From contig BNUY01000056.1 in assembly GCA_025997715.1 (NCBI GenBank), forward strand, positions 1 to 16,909: 16,909 nt of DNA, written 5' to 3'. Positions 1 through 8,866 of the stretch are shown here, in pieces. The notes beneath the pieces are model-generated. The model was not told the DNA's origin. It saw nothing but the letters and a program-made list of their open reading frames with translations, and made no database searches. The stretch is from Spirochaetia bacterium. GTDB lineage: Bacteria; Spirochaetota; Spirochaetia; Treponematales; Breznakiellaceae. The position numbers and the translations under genes are program-made. How positions within the stretch are numbered: the first letter of the stretch is position 1; every line of letters starts with the position of its first letter.

Positions 1-2
1 AT

Positions 3-299
3 ATGAGAAACTTTTCCGAATGCCTCCTTAAGGGCTGGTTGGCAAAAAAAAATATCGCCGAATCCATATCAAATAGTTTTCTTGATGACCTGTACCGGTA
101 CACCCTGGAAAACGGCGCAGAATCCGCTAAAATATCCGGTGCCGGGGGCGGCGGCTTTATGATGATCTTCTGTAATCCCTGTAACCGCGTTAACCTTGTC
201 AGGGCTCTGCGTAAAAAAGAGGGAAATGTGATTGTTACCAGTTTTACGGAAATAGGAACACAGGCATGGACCATCTATAATGCAGGAGGGACACCGTGA
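3..299 (+). CDS. hddA: D-glycero-alpha-D-manno-heptose 7-phosphate kinase, C-terminal part (5' end outside window)
   Basis: This is the last 98 or so residues of a GHMP-family kinase; the gene starts before the window, so the first visible Met need not be the true start. The segment contains the glycine-rich GHMP C-terminal motif SGAGGGGFMMIF and ends with FTEIGTQAWTI, a pattern I associate with HddA-type heptose kinases, where full-length proteins are about 330-350 residues. HddA phosphorylates D-glycero-D-manno-heptose 7-phosphate at C1 to give the 1,7-bisphosphate in the cytoplasm. The neighbours gmhA and the hddC-gmhB fusion supply the remaining steps of the same pathway, which supports heptose over other GHMP substrates such as galactose or mevalonate. 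The stop codon overlaps the next gene's GTG start as GTGA, indicating translational coupling. Confidence 0.85.
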   Translation: MRNFSECLLKGWLAKKNIAESISNSFLDDLYRYTLENGAESAKISGAGGGGFMMIFCNPCNRVNLVRALRKKEGNVIVTSFTEIGTQAWTIYNAGGTP

Positions 300-1576
300 T
301 AAAGTCAACAACATTCACTTTATTTCTTTTACTGTTTTTTATTTCCTGTACGGCCACTCCCCTGCCTCCTGGAAGTCCTGTTACCATTCCTAATGACTTT
401 ATCGGTATGGATCATGCCGGCCATAGAACTACTCCGGAAGAATATGCGCTGCTTGATGAGATGAATATTGCCTGGATACAAACTACTTTTTATTGGAGTT
501 CTATAGAACCTCAAAAGGATCAATGGAATTTTTCCTGGTATGATTCATTTGTGAACGGCGGGAAACATGCCGGAAAAAAAATACTGGCTGTTTTAGCCTA
601 TGATACATCCTGGCTTTATTCAAATGGGAAAACACGAAAATATATTTCGCCTGAAAACATGCCCCTGTTTCTCCGGTATGTAGAAAATACCGTAAGCCGG
701 TACCGGGGTAAGGTTGACGCATGGGTAATATGGAATGAACCAAACGGCATATTCTGGCATGGTTCAAAAAAGGAATTTTTTGAACTGACAAAAGCGGCGG
801 CACAAAGAATCCGGGAGGTTGATCCAGATGCGGTTATTTTGGCGGGCGCTTTCTGGCGTGTTCCTGACAGCTATATCCGGGGAATGTTTGAATCCGGCGC
901 CATGGAACAGGTAAGCGCGATTGCTTTTCACCCCTATGGACTGAATCCCCAATCTTCAGCAAAACTGTACGACCGGATGGTGACCATTCTTTCCCGTTAT
1001 AATTATTCGGGAGAAATATGGATAACAGAAGTAGGGTATCCCACCGGCGGCTGGTACCCCGATAAAACCACAGAGGATACGTTACCCGCCTATGTGGTAA
1101 AGACCATAAGCGGCCTTGCGGCACGGGGCGCGCGGGTCATTTTATGGTATCAATTGTTTGATCCTTACAACCGGGGACAATCGCCAACACGCATTGATTC
1201 AGAAAAGTTTTTTGGGCTGGTGTATCCTGATTTTTCAAAAAAGAAAGGGGCCAACGCTTACGCGCTCTGCGCAGAAAAACTCGCCGGGCTTGAATACCAT
1301 CCCGAACTTCCTCAAAGAAATGCCTTACCGGATTCCCTGGTCTCTTTTTATTTTCGCGGGAAGGATAACCAAAATACCCTTATCCTCTGGAATGACAGAA
1401 ACTCTGCACTATCAATACGGGTTTCGTTTCCGGGAACGGGACAGCTTTATGATGTTGTATCCGGTATTGGTACCCCAATCTCCCATGAAGCAGCCTTTGA
1501 ACTTGGTACTATGCCCCGGCTCCTTACCTGGCAGAATGATGCGGTTTATGCTCCGCCGGAAATTTCTCTAAAATAG
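296..1576 (+). CDS. Clan GH-A glycoside hydrolase, putative lipoprotein (GH39/GH5-like)
   Basis: Predicted 426-residue secreted glycosidase. The N-terminus is hydrophobic and ends in FISC with Cys18, compatible with the relaxed spirochaete lipobox, so the mature protein is probably lipid-anchored outside the inner membrane. The body looks like a TIM barrel: the WNEPN motif places the likely acid/base at Glu148, and ITEVGYPTGG places the likely nucleophile at Glu245, the usual strand-4/strand-7 pair of clan GH-A retaining enzymes. A C-terminal beta-rich tail (about 340-426) may be a small accessory domain. The start is GTG at 296 because AGGAGG at 284-289 sits six bases upstream and the signal peptide begins there. 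It overlaps hddA by 4 bases and is 9 bases from gmhA. Its place inside a sugar-nucleotide operon suggests trimming or editing of the glycan made here, as PslG does in the Psl locus. The substrate is unknown. Confidence 0.8.
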   Translation: MIKSTTFTLFLLLFFISCTATPLPPGSPVTIPNDFIGMDHAGHRTTPEEYALLDEMNIAWIQTTFYWSSIEPQKDQWNFSWYDSFVNGGKHAGKKILAVLAYDTSWLYSNGKTRKYISPENMPLFLRYVENTVSRYRGKVDAWVIWNEPNGIFWHGSKKEFFELTKAAAQRIREVDPDAVILAGAFWRVPDSYIRGMFESGAMEQVSAIAFHPYGLNPQSSAKLYDRMVTILSRYNYSGEIWITEVGYPTGGWYPDKTTEDTLPAYVVKTISGLAARGARVILWYQLFDPYNRGQSPTRIDSEKFFGLVYPDFSKKKGANAYALCAEKLAGLEYHPELPQRNALPDSLVSFYFRGKDNQNTLILWNDRNSALSIRVSFPGTGQLYDVVSGIGTPISHEAAFELGTMPRLLTWQNDAVYAPPEISLK

Positions 1577-1585
1577 GAAAGCGTT

Positions 1586-2215
1586 ATGGATTATTTGGAA
1601 CAATTAATAGAACGGTATCCGCAGTTAAGCGGGAATAAAGCCGCTATTTTTAACGCGTACCATCAGTTGGCGGAAACTTTTGAGGCGGGGGGAAAATTAC
1701 TGGTTGCCGGTAATGGAGGAAGCGCAGCGGACGCGGACCACATTGTCGGCGAATTGATGAAGGGGTTTATAAAAAAGCGGCCCTTAAGCGATACGTTTAT
1801 TGAAAAACTACGAATGGTAAACCCGGAACATGCAGAGTATATCGGGCTGAACATTCAGCAGGGCTTACCGGCCATTGCGCTGTCGGCCCATACCGCACTG
1901 ACAACCGCCTGCATAAACGATATGGACGGCAACATCATCTATGCCCAGCAGGTGTACGGATACGGCGCAGCGAAGGATACCTTTTTGGGGATTTCTACTT
2001 CCGGCAACGCAAAAAACATACTCTTCGCCATGACAACCGCAAAGGCAAAAAACATGAAAACTATTGCCCTGACCGGTGGAACCGGCGGAGCGCTTGCAAA
2101 CATTGCGGACACCGCCATCATTGTGCCGGAAACAGAAACGTACAAAATACAGGAATTGCACCTTCCCATTTATCATGCCCTGTGTCTTATGATCGAGGAT
2201 CGCTTTTTTAAATGA
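1586..2215 (+). CDS. gmhA: Phosphoheptose isomerase (sedoheptulose 7-phosphate isomerase)
   Basis: A 209-residue SIS-domain protein that converts sedoheptulose 7-phosphate to D-glycero-D-manno-heptose 7-phosphate, the entry step to activated heptose. The signature AGNGGSAADADHIVGEL is present. By eye His52, Glu56, Gln189 and His197 match the zinc/active-site set of E. coli GmhA (His61, Glu65, Gln172, His180), with the same 4- and 8-residue spacings. The SIS phosphate-binding stretch GISTSGNAKN is also intact. It is somewhat longer than the 192-residue E. coli enzyme because of an insert at about residues 60-95, the form I associate with GmhA proteins feeding the GDP-heptose route. The start codon follows an AGGAAA ribosome-binding site. 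The stop overlaps the next start as ATGA at 2212-2215, so it is coupled to the downstream fusion. Confidence 0.93.
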   Translation: MDYLEQLIERYPQLSGNKAAIFNAYHQLAETFEAGGKLLVAGNGGSAADADHIVGELMKGFIKKRPLSDTFIEKLRMVNPEHAEYIGLNIQQGLPAIALSAHTALTTACINDMDGNIIYAQQVYGYGAAKDTFLGISTSGNAKNILFAMTTAKAKNMKTIALTGGTGGALANIADTAIIVPETETYKIQELHLPIYHALCLMIEDRFFK

Positions 2216-3483
2216 AAACAGTTATCATGGCCGGCGGCAAAGGGACGCGCATCGCCTCAGTTGCGTCAGACATTCCCAAACCGATGATCCCCCTTTGCGG
2301 TAAACCGATTCTGGAATACCAGATCGGATGTCTTAAAAGAAATCATCTGACCGATATTATCATGATTGTGGGTCACCTTGGCCATATTATAAAAGAGCAT
2401 TTTGGTGATGGCAGTAATTTTGGCTGCGCAATATCCTATTATACCGAAACAGAACCGCTGGGGACCGCCGGGGCATTATACAAAATAAAAGAAAGCCTTT
2501 CCGATGATTTTCTCCTGATACATGGGGACATCATTTTTGATATTGATTTCTCCCGTTTCATCAATTTTCACTGCACACGAAAGGGACTTACCCCGGCTTG
2601 GGCTACGCTGGCGGTCCATCCAAACAGCCATCCGTATGACAGCGCACTGCTTGTGACCGATGCTGATAACCGTGTAATCCAATGGCTCAACAAGGAAGAC
2701 ACCAGGCGGTATTACAAAAATCAGGTAAACGCGGGGCTCCACATCTTATCAAAAGCAATGCTGTCTGCGGTTACGCCTTTATCAGAAAAAGTTGACCTTG
2801 ATCGTGACATCCTGAAACCATTACTGGCAGCCGGAAATATTTATGCCTACCCGAGTCCTGAATATATCAAGGATATGGGGACGCCGGACCGGTACGCCCA
2901 GGTTTCCGCCGATATTGAAAACGGCATGGTCAGCCGCCGGAATTTATCGGTAAAACAAAGGGCGGTATTCCTGGACCGGGATGGCACTATCAATAAGCTT
3001 AATGGTTTTATTACCAAGCCGGAAGCGTTTAAACTGATTGACGGCGCAGCGGAAGCGATACGGAAAATAAACAACGCCGGGTATCTGGCCATTGTTATCA
3101 CCAATCAGCCGGTGATTGCACGAGGCGAGGCTTCGCTAGAGGAGCTTGACCTGATTCATCGTAAAATGGAAACCGAGTTAGGAAAAGCCGGGGCGTATGT
3201 GGACGATATATTTTTCTGCCCCCACCATCCCGACAAGGGTTTTCCCGGTGAGCGGCCTGAATATAAGATCGATTGTGAATGCCGCAAGCCCAAGCCGGGG
3301 ATGATTTTTCAGGCGGCAAAAAAGTACAACATCAATTTAGCCCAGTCGTATATGGTTGGGGATGATGGGCGGGATGTTGAAGCGGGATTAGCGGCGGGGT
3401 GTACACCGGTACGGTTAAATAACACCGGATTAGCGGGTTTTGTGGAAACAGTATTTGAAGAAAAAAGAAAGGCTGACGGTTAA
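2212..3483 (+). CDS. Bifunctional heptose-1-phosphate guanylyltransferase / heptose-1,7-bisphosphate 7-phosphatase fusion
   Basis: A 423-residue two-domain cytoplasmic enzyme. Residues 1 to about 235 form a nucleotidyltransferase: MAGGKGTRI at the N-terminus, KPMIPLCGKPILEY for the sugar-phosphate site, and TEPLGTAGAL. Residues about 248-410 form a HAD phosphatase of the histidinol-phosphatase/GmhB group: FLDRDGTIN with Asp255 as nucleophile and Asp257 as acid/base, the ITNQP motif 2, a Cys-His zinc site (CPHHP followed by CECRKPKPG), and VGDDGRDVEAG as the last motif. The two domains would perform the last two steps, removing the C7 phosphate and then forming GDP-D-glycero-D-manno-heptose (HddC-type reaction). 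In most organisms these are separate genes. GDP specificity is inferred from the company of hddA; the transferase family alone would not decide it. The gene overlaps gmhA by 4 bases and the next gene by 1 base (TAATG). Confidence 0.88.
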   Translation: MKTVIMAGGKGTRIASVASDIPKPMIPLCGKPILEYQIGCLKRNHLTDIIMIVGHLGHIIKEHFGDGSNFGCAISYYTETEPLGTAGALYKIKESLSDDFLLIHGDIIFDIDFSRFINFHCTRKGLTPAWATLAVHPNSHPYDSALLVTDADNRVIQWLNKEDTRRYYKNQVNAGLHILSKAMLSAVTPLSEKVDLDRDILKPLLAAGNIYAYPSPEYIKDMGTPDRYAQVSADIENGMVSRRNLSVKQRAVFLDRDGTINKLNGFITKPEAFKLIDGAAEAIRKINNAGYLAIVITNQPVIARGEASLEELDLIHRKMETELGKAGAYVDDIFFCPHHPDKGFPGERPEYKIDCECRKPKPGMIFQAAKKYNINLAQSYMVGDDGRDVEAGLAAGCTPVRLNNTGLAGFVETVFEEKRKADG

Positions 3484-6173
3484 TGGCAAACTTTCTGTAT
3501 ACGCTTATCATTTCCCCCCTTGTGCAGATCATTGAAATTGCGTATATACTGATTTACAAAGTCTTTAACAGCCCCAGTATAGCGATTATCGGTGTGAGTG
3601 TTGCCGTAACGTTTCTGTGTCTGCCCTTGTATGTAGTTGCCGAAAAATGGCAGCAAACAGAACGCGACACAGCGGCAAAACTCAAACCAAAAATTGCAAA
3701 AATAAAAGCGGCATTTAAAGGCGACGAACAATACCTTATTTTATCCACCTATTACCGGCAAAATCACTATCATCCGCTCTATACGCTGCGCAGCTCATTC
3801 GGCATTTTAATTCAAATACCGTTTTTCATTGCCGCCTATTCGTATTTGTCACATTTGGAAGCATTGAAGGGCGTTTCTTTTTTGTTTATACACGATTTGA
3901 GTTTGCCCGATACCATGATGCACATTGACGCTTTTACCGTCAATATATTACCCATCGCTATGACAGCGATAAACATTGCGGCGGGCGCCATTTATTCCCG
4001 TGGTTTCCCGGTAAAAGAAAAGGTACAACTATACGGTATGGCGGCGGTATTTTTGGCGCTGCTGTATAACTCACCGGCGGGATTAGTTTTGTACTGGACA
4101 ATGAATAATATACTGTCCCTGGTTAAGAACATTTTTTACAAACTCAAAAATCCGCTTCGTGTACTGTATATTTTGCTTGTGATTTTTATCACACTTGCCA
4201 TTGTGTATTTGCTTTGTTTCAATACCGGGTCGTTCAAAAAGCGTCTTTTACTGGCGCTTTGTTGTGCGGCGCTGTTTTTCATTCCGCTTGCACTAAAATG
4301 TGTTACCTGGGCGCAGGAACACTTGCTTTTCTCCCTTACCGCCCATGCACAACGGCGGACACTTTTATTTATTCTCAGTTGTACCACACTCGTCTTGCTC
4401 ACCGGTCTATGCATACCCTCCGGAGTTATTGCGTCTTCCCCGGAAGAATTCAGTTTTATTGATTCATATACTTCCCCATTCCCTTTTTTGGTTCATTCAG
4501 TGCTAAAAGGATCCGGATTTTTTTTATTCTGGCCCTTGTGTGTATACGCATTGTTTGGCGATCATGTAAAAAATCAGCTCGCCGCTTTGTTTTCTGCCGC
4601 CGTTCTTCCGGCGCTGGCCAATACCTTTGCCTTTCAAGGCGCTTACGGCACAATTACCAATACTTTTACCTTTAATTCCCCTAGTGTGCTTATCAGTCCC
4701 GGGAGCGCAGTGGTATTGAACGCCGCCCTGCTCGTCCTTCTTTTTATCACCCTTCTTGTAGTATTGCGCCTCGTTCCTCTTTCCGCAATAAATGCTGCGG
4801 GTGGAATTATCGCTGCTTCACTCATTATATTTTCGGCGCATAATTTGGTTGCCATTCAGTCCGGCTATAATAAAACCCGTACCCTCAACGGGGACGGTGT
4901 CCATGCGCTGTCACCGGTTTTTTCCTTATCAAAAGACAAGGCGAATGTGGTGATCGTTATGGCAGACCGTGCAATCAGCAGTTATGTTTTGCCGATTTTT
5001 GCCGAACATCCTGCTTTGGGCAAACAGTTTGACGGTTTCACCCTCTATCCAAACACGGTATCATTTGCCAATCACACACTTATTGGTGTGCCGCCTGTAT
5101 GGGGAGGCTATGAATACACACCCCATGAAATCAATGCACGAAGCAATGTTCCCCTGGTGCAAAAACATAATGAAGCCCTGTTGTTGTTGCCCCGGATATT
5201 TGCAGATTCTTGTTTCCAGGTTACCGTAAGCGATCCTTCCTGGGCAAATTATTCATGGATACCGGATACGAGCATTTATGCGCAGTACGAAAATATCACC
5301 GCCCTAAATACTATCAATCATTACAGTGGACTCTGGTATGAACGGCGCCATTTTGGTAACGATGATATTACCGCAAAAAAAATTGAACGAAACATGCTCT
5401 GGTTTTCGTTCTTAAAAATCTTTCCGCTTTCCTTACGCATTGCAATATACGATGATGGCCTATATTGGAGTCCCGAAAACATCGGCGATTCTATTGATGC
5501 TTTTATCAACTCCTATGCGGTGCTTGATTTTCTAAGCGAACTTACCGGTTTTGACGCGGAAAAACCTTCCGCACTTTTTCTTACTAACGATACCACCCAC
5601 GAGTCCATTTTTTTACAATATCCCGGCTACACCCCAACTGAACAGGTTACCAACCGTGGAAGCGGTCCCTTTTCCGCCGATAAAAATTATCACGGAAACA
5701 GCGCCTTCTACCTTATGTTTGGAAAGTGGCTTGATACGCTCAAAGCTGCCGGGGTATATGACAACACCCGTATCATCATCGTTTCAGACCACGGCGCCGG
5801 TATTCCGCGCGGCGCTGTTCCCAATGCAGAAACACTGCTTGCAATTCCTACCGGTGAACAACGGACACAATACCAGCCGCTATTACTTGTAAAAGATTTT
5901 GATGCCCACGGTGAAATCAAAACCGATATGACATTTATGACCAATGCTGATGTGCCGGTGTTGGCGACAAATGGTATAGTTGATCATCCGGTGAATCCCT
6001 TTACCGGTAATGCAGTTACCAATGAACTAAAACAGGCGGGGGTATTTATTACCACAAATAATATTTCAATGCCCTTCCGGCATCAAAAAAATGTGTTTAA
6101 CATAAAGGACGACCAGTGGATCCATGTGCATGACAATATTTTTGATGAAAAAAACTGGGAAAAGGCTAAATGA
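3483..6173 (+). CDS. YidC/Oxa1 domain fused to sulfatase-fold phosphotransferase, copy 1
   Basis: An 896-residue membrane protein in three parts. Residues 1 to about 218 resemble the YidC/Oxa1 core: a hydrophobic segment, LPLY at the end of the first core helix, an amphipathic basic hairpin (KLKPKIAKIKAAF), LIQIPFFIAAYSYL, and the YNSPAGLVLYWTMNN end of the last core helix. Residues about 220-455 add roughly six more membrane spans, with the motif SSPEEFSFIDSYT near 318-330 shared by all three copies. Residues about 470-890 are an alkaline phosphatase/sulfatase-fold domain like LtaS or MdoB. Candidate active-site residues are Asp495 in VMADRA, nucleophile Thr532 in NTVSFANHTLIG, His706 in DTTHES, and Asp769-His770 in VSDHG. 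The likely role is transfer or cleavage of a phospho-polyol or similar group outside the membrane, with the YidC part as scaffold or translocator. An annotation as plain YidC insertase would miss three quarters of the protein. Confidence 0.85.
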   Translation: MANFLYTLIISPLVQIIEIAYILIYKVFNSPSIAIIGVSVAVTFLCLPLYVVAEKWQQTERDTAAKLKPKIAKIKAAFKGDEQYLILSTYYRQNHYHPLYTLRSSFGILIQIPFFIAAYSYLSHLEALKGVSFLFIHDLSLPDTMMHIDAFTVNILPIAMTAINIAAGAIYSRGFPVKEKVQLYGMAAVFLALLYNSPAGLVLYWTMNNILSLVKNIFYKLKNPLRVLYILLVIFITLAIVYLLCFNTGSFKKRLLLALCCAALFFIPLALKCVTWAQEHLLFSLTAHAQRRTLLFILSCTTLVLLTGLCIPSGVIASSPEEFSFIDSYTSPFPFLVHSVLKGSGFFLFWPLCVYALFGDHVKNQLAALFSAAVLPALANTFAFQGAYGTITNTFTFNSPSVLISPGSAVVLNAALLVLLFITLLVVLRLVPLSAINAAGGIIAASLIIFSAHNLVAIQSGYNKTRTLNGDGVHALSPVFSLSKDKANVVIVMADRAISSYVLPIFAEHPALGKQFDGFTLYPNTVSFANHTLIGVPPVWGGYEYTPHEINARSNVPLVQKHNEALLLLPRIFADSCFQVTVSDPSWANYSWIPDTSIYAQYENITALNTINHYSGLWYERRHFGNDDITAKKIERNMLWFSFLKIFPLSLRIAIYDDGLYWSPENIGDSIDAFINSYAVLDFLSELTGFDAEKPSALFLTNDTTHESIFLQYPGYTPTEQVTNRGSGPFSADKNYHGNSAFYLMFGKWLDTLKAAGVYDNTRIIIVSDHGAGIPRGAVPNAETLLAIPTGEQRTQYQPLLLVKDFDAHGEIKTDMTFMTNADVPVLATNGIVDHPVNPFTGNAVTNELKQAGVFITTNNISMPFRHQKNVFNIKDDQWIHVHDNIFDEKNWEKAK

Positions 6174-8845
6174 CAAATTTTTTATACACCATAATTATCT
6201 ATCCCATTGTTGAAATCATCGAACTGATTTTTGTTTTTTCACAAAAGGTATTCAAGACGCCCGGCATTTCCGTCCTTGCCATTGGCGGCGCCATTAGTAT
6301 TTTGACGCTGCCCCTCTATGCGGTGGCGGAAAAATGGCAACAGCTTGAACGGTACATACAAAAACGTCTTGCACCCGACATTGCAAAAATCAAGGCGGTT
6401 TTTAAGGGGGATGAGCAATACATGATTTTGTCAACGTATTACCGGCAAAATCATTATCATCCCGTATACACGCTTCGAAGCACCTTTGGTTTATTGATTC
6501 AAATCCCATTTTTTATTGCCGCCTATTCGTATTTGTCGCATTTGGATGCACTTAAAGGGGCGTCCTTTCTTTTTATTACCGACCTGGGCGCTCCGGATGC
6601 ACTGATTTCGTTTCACGATGGCGGGATAAATATACTTCCTATTATCATGACCTTAATTAATATCATTGCCGGCGCCATTTATACACGCGGATTTCCCCTC
6701 AAAGATAAAATCCAGCTCTACGGCATGGCGCTCATCTTTTTAGTGCTGCTCTACAATTCTCCCGCAGGGCTGGTAATCTATTGGACGCTCAACAATATTT
6801 TTTCGCTTTTAAAAAATCTGTATTACGCTATTCCTTTGAAAAACAAAGCGAAAATATTACTTGCAGCTCTGTCCGTCTGCTGCCTTTTTATGGTCTATTA
6901 TCTTCTTGCCGTACATAAAGGGAACATTAAGGTACGTGCAAATTTGTCGGCCCTGTTCGGTATGATTGCGCTTGTTCCTTTGCTATTGCCATTTTTACGG
7001 TGCCTCATAACAAAACTGCCACGTATAGCATCTTCGCCGCGCGAAACAATGATTCGTTTTTTATTAAGTTTTGGCGCACTCGCTCTTTTAACCGGCATTT
7101 TTTTGCCATCAATGCTTATTGTTTCTTCGCCGCAGGAATTTTCGTTTATAGACTCCTATACCACCCCGCTCTTTTTTGTCGCCAACACGGCAGCCCAGGC
7201 GGCGGGATTATTATTATTTTGGCCGCTCTGCCTCTTCTTTCTTTTTTCCGAAAAAGTAAAAAAAGCCTTCGCCGTTGCCGGCTTTGTGCTTTGTATCGGC
7301 GCATTGTGTAATTGTTTTCTTTTTCCCGGCAATTACGGGCTCATTTCCGTAAACCTTGTATTTGACAACGGTGTATCCCATCCATGGAATGAATCATTGA
7401 TGAACGCGTCTTTTATTTTTGTTATTAGCGCTGCAGCAGTGTTCCTATTTTTTATACAGAGGACATACCGGGCAGTTCCCGTCGTAATCACTATTGTGCT
7501 GATTTCACTTGGCGGGTTTTCAGTGGTAAATATCACGGGCATACAGCGGGAATTCAAAAAATTACAAGCCTCATGGCAGGGTGATTACGCAGAAATTACT
7601 GCGGTTGAACCAATTTTTCAGCTTTCAAAAACCGGAAAAAATACTATCGTATTCATGCTTGATCGCGCCATGAGTATTTTTGTACGGTATATATTAGAAG
7701 AAAGCCCCGATTTGGCGGAAAAGTTCTCCGGGTTTGTCTATTATCCAAATACAGTGTCCTTTAACGGCTACACGCGGCTTGGCTCCCCGCCAATTTTTGG
7801 CGGCTACGAATACACCCCCATTGAAATGATGAAACGCAGCGATGTGCCGATGGTGGAAAAGCATAATGAAGCGCTTCTTCTGATGCCGCGTATTTTTTCC
7901 GATGTCGGTTATGAGGTCACCGTAGCCGACCAGCCCTATCAAAATTACAGCCAAAAACCTGATCCAAGTATCTATGCGCCCTATCCCGAAATCACTCCAC
8001 GCACCACCAATGAGCAGTACACTAATATATGGATAAAAGAACATGACATCCCCCTGCCCTCAGAGAGCGGTGTCCTAAAACGGAACATGTTGTGGTACAG
8101 TTTATTCCGCGTGTCTCCCCTGGCATTTCGTCAAGGCATATATTTGCTCGGCGATTGGTGTTCACCGTTTTTGGGGCAAAAATTATTACTCTTCCTCAAG
8201 GGTTACGCTGAACTTGATTATCTTCCTGAACTTACCGGTTTTGATGCAAAAAAAGAGAATGTCGCTCTTATTTTGAATAACAATACTACCCATGAGCCTT
8301 CTTTGCTGCAAGTGCCGGAATACCGGCCCGTACTTGCGGTGACCAATTATGGTGAGGGGCGTTTTAAAAAGGAAGCCGCCTTTCACACAAATATGGCTGC
8401 GTGGAAACGTCTTGCCGAGTGGTTTGATTACCTCAAAGCCGCGGATGTCTACGACAATACCCGCATCATCCTGGTGGCCGACCATGGCGCAAGCCAGAAT
8501 TTTCTGGGGAGGCAGATCGGTATTCCTTTCGACATTGAACAATTCAATCCCCTGTTACTGGTCAAAGATTTTGATGCCGAAGGTAATCTTAAAACGGACA
8601 ATACGTTTATGTCCAATGCCGATGTTCCGGCAATCGCTTTTGCCGGTCTTATAGAAAATCCGGTAAATCCTTTTACCGGCAATCCGGTGAATATGGACAT
8701 GAAAAAAGACCCGCTATATATTTCTGTAACCGGATCCATCCATGTCACCCAGGGCAGCGATAATGTTCTTGATGTGCGCGGGGATTATTATGTGCGTGAT
8801 GGTGACATTTACAATCCCGCAAACTGGAGCAAGGCCGGGGAATGA
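6170..8845 (+). CDS. YidC/Oxa1 domain fused to sulfatase-fold phosphotransferase, copy 2
   Basis: An 891-residue paralogue of the preceding gene, collinear over its whole length and strongly similar in the YidC part (for example YYRQNHYHP and LIQIPFFIAAYSYLSHL). The sulfatase-fold residues are kept: Asp498 in FMLDRA, nucleophile candidate Thr535 in NTVSFNGYTRLG, His in NTTHEP, and Asp771-His772 in VADHG. It differs from copy 1 around the nucleophile (NGYTRLGSPPIFGG versus NHTLIGVPPVWGG) and in the C-terminal tail, which points to a different acceptor or donor. The start overlaps the stop of copy 1 as ATGA. The C-terminus reads IYNPANWSKAGE, and the DNA encoding its last residues is repeated about 1.2 kb downstream. 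A secondary membrane block with the SSPQEFSFIDSYT motif lies in the middle, as in copy 1. Confidence 0.85.
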   Translation: MTNFLYTIIIYPIVEIIELIFVFSQKVFKTPGISVLAIGGAISILTLPLYAVAEKWQQLERYIQKRLAPDIAKIKAVFKGDEQYMILSTYYRQNHYHPVYTLRSTFGLLIQIPFFIAAYSYLSHLDALKGASFLFITDLGAPDALISFHDGGINILPIIMTLINIIAGAIYTRGFPLKDKIQLYGMALIFLVLLYNSPAGLVIYWTLNNIFSLLKNLYYAIPLKNKAKILLAALSVCCLFMVYYLLAVHKGNIKVRANLSALFGMIALVPLLLPFLRCLITKLPRIASSPRETMIRFLLSFGALALLTGIFLPSMLIVSSPQEFSFIDSYTTPLFFVANTAAQAAGLLLFWPLCLFFLFSEKVKKAFAVAGFVLCIGALCNCFLFPGNYGLISVNLVFDNGVSHPWNESLMNASFIFVISAAAVFLFFIQRTYRAVPVVITIVLISLGGFSVVNITGIQREFKKLQASWQGDYAEITAVEPIFQLSKTGKNTIVFMLDRAMSIFVRYILEESPDLAEKFSGFVYYPNTVSFNGYTRLGSPPIFGGYEYTPIEMMKRSDVPMVEKHNEALLLMPRIFSDVGYEVTVADQPYQNYSQKPDPSIYAPYPEITPRTTNEQYTNIWIKEHDIPLPSESGVLKRNMLWYSLFRVSPLAFRQGIYLLGDWCSPFLGQKLLLFLKGYAELDYLPELTGFDAKKENVALILNNNTTHEPSLLQVPEYRPVLAVTNYGEGRFKKEAAFHTNMAAWKRLAEWFDYLKAADVYDNTRIILVADHGASQNFLGRQIGIPFDIEQFNPLLLVKDFDAEGNLKTDNTFMSNADVPAIAFAGLIENPVNPFTGNPVNMDMKKDPLYISVTGSIHVTQGSDNVLDVRGDYYVRDGDIYNPANWSKAGE
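8821..8845 (+). repeat. 25-base direct repeat, left copy (3' end of YidC-sulfatase copy 2)
   Basis: The last 25 bases of copy 2, encoding NWSKAGE and the stop, recur at 10015-10039 with one mismatch (24/25). The pair bounds the palindrome cluster and ATPase relic. Confidence 0.85.
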
Positions 8846-8866
8846 GTGGTCGTCATTTATTTCTCT

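Noticed and set aside
1865..2176. Long open frames on the minus strand opposite gmhA, and similar ones opposite other genes.
   Set aside because: They are antisense shadows of well-recognised genes, with low-complexity compositions and no family motifs.
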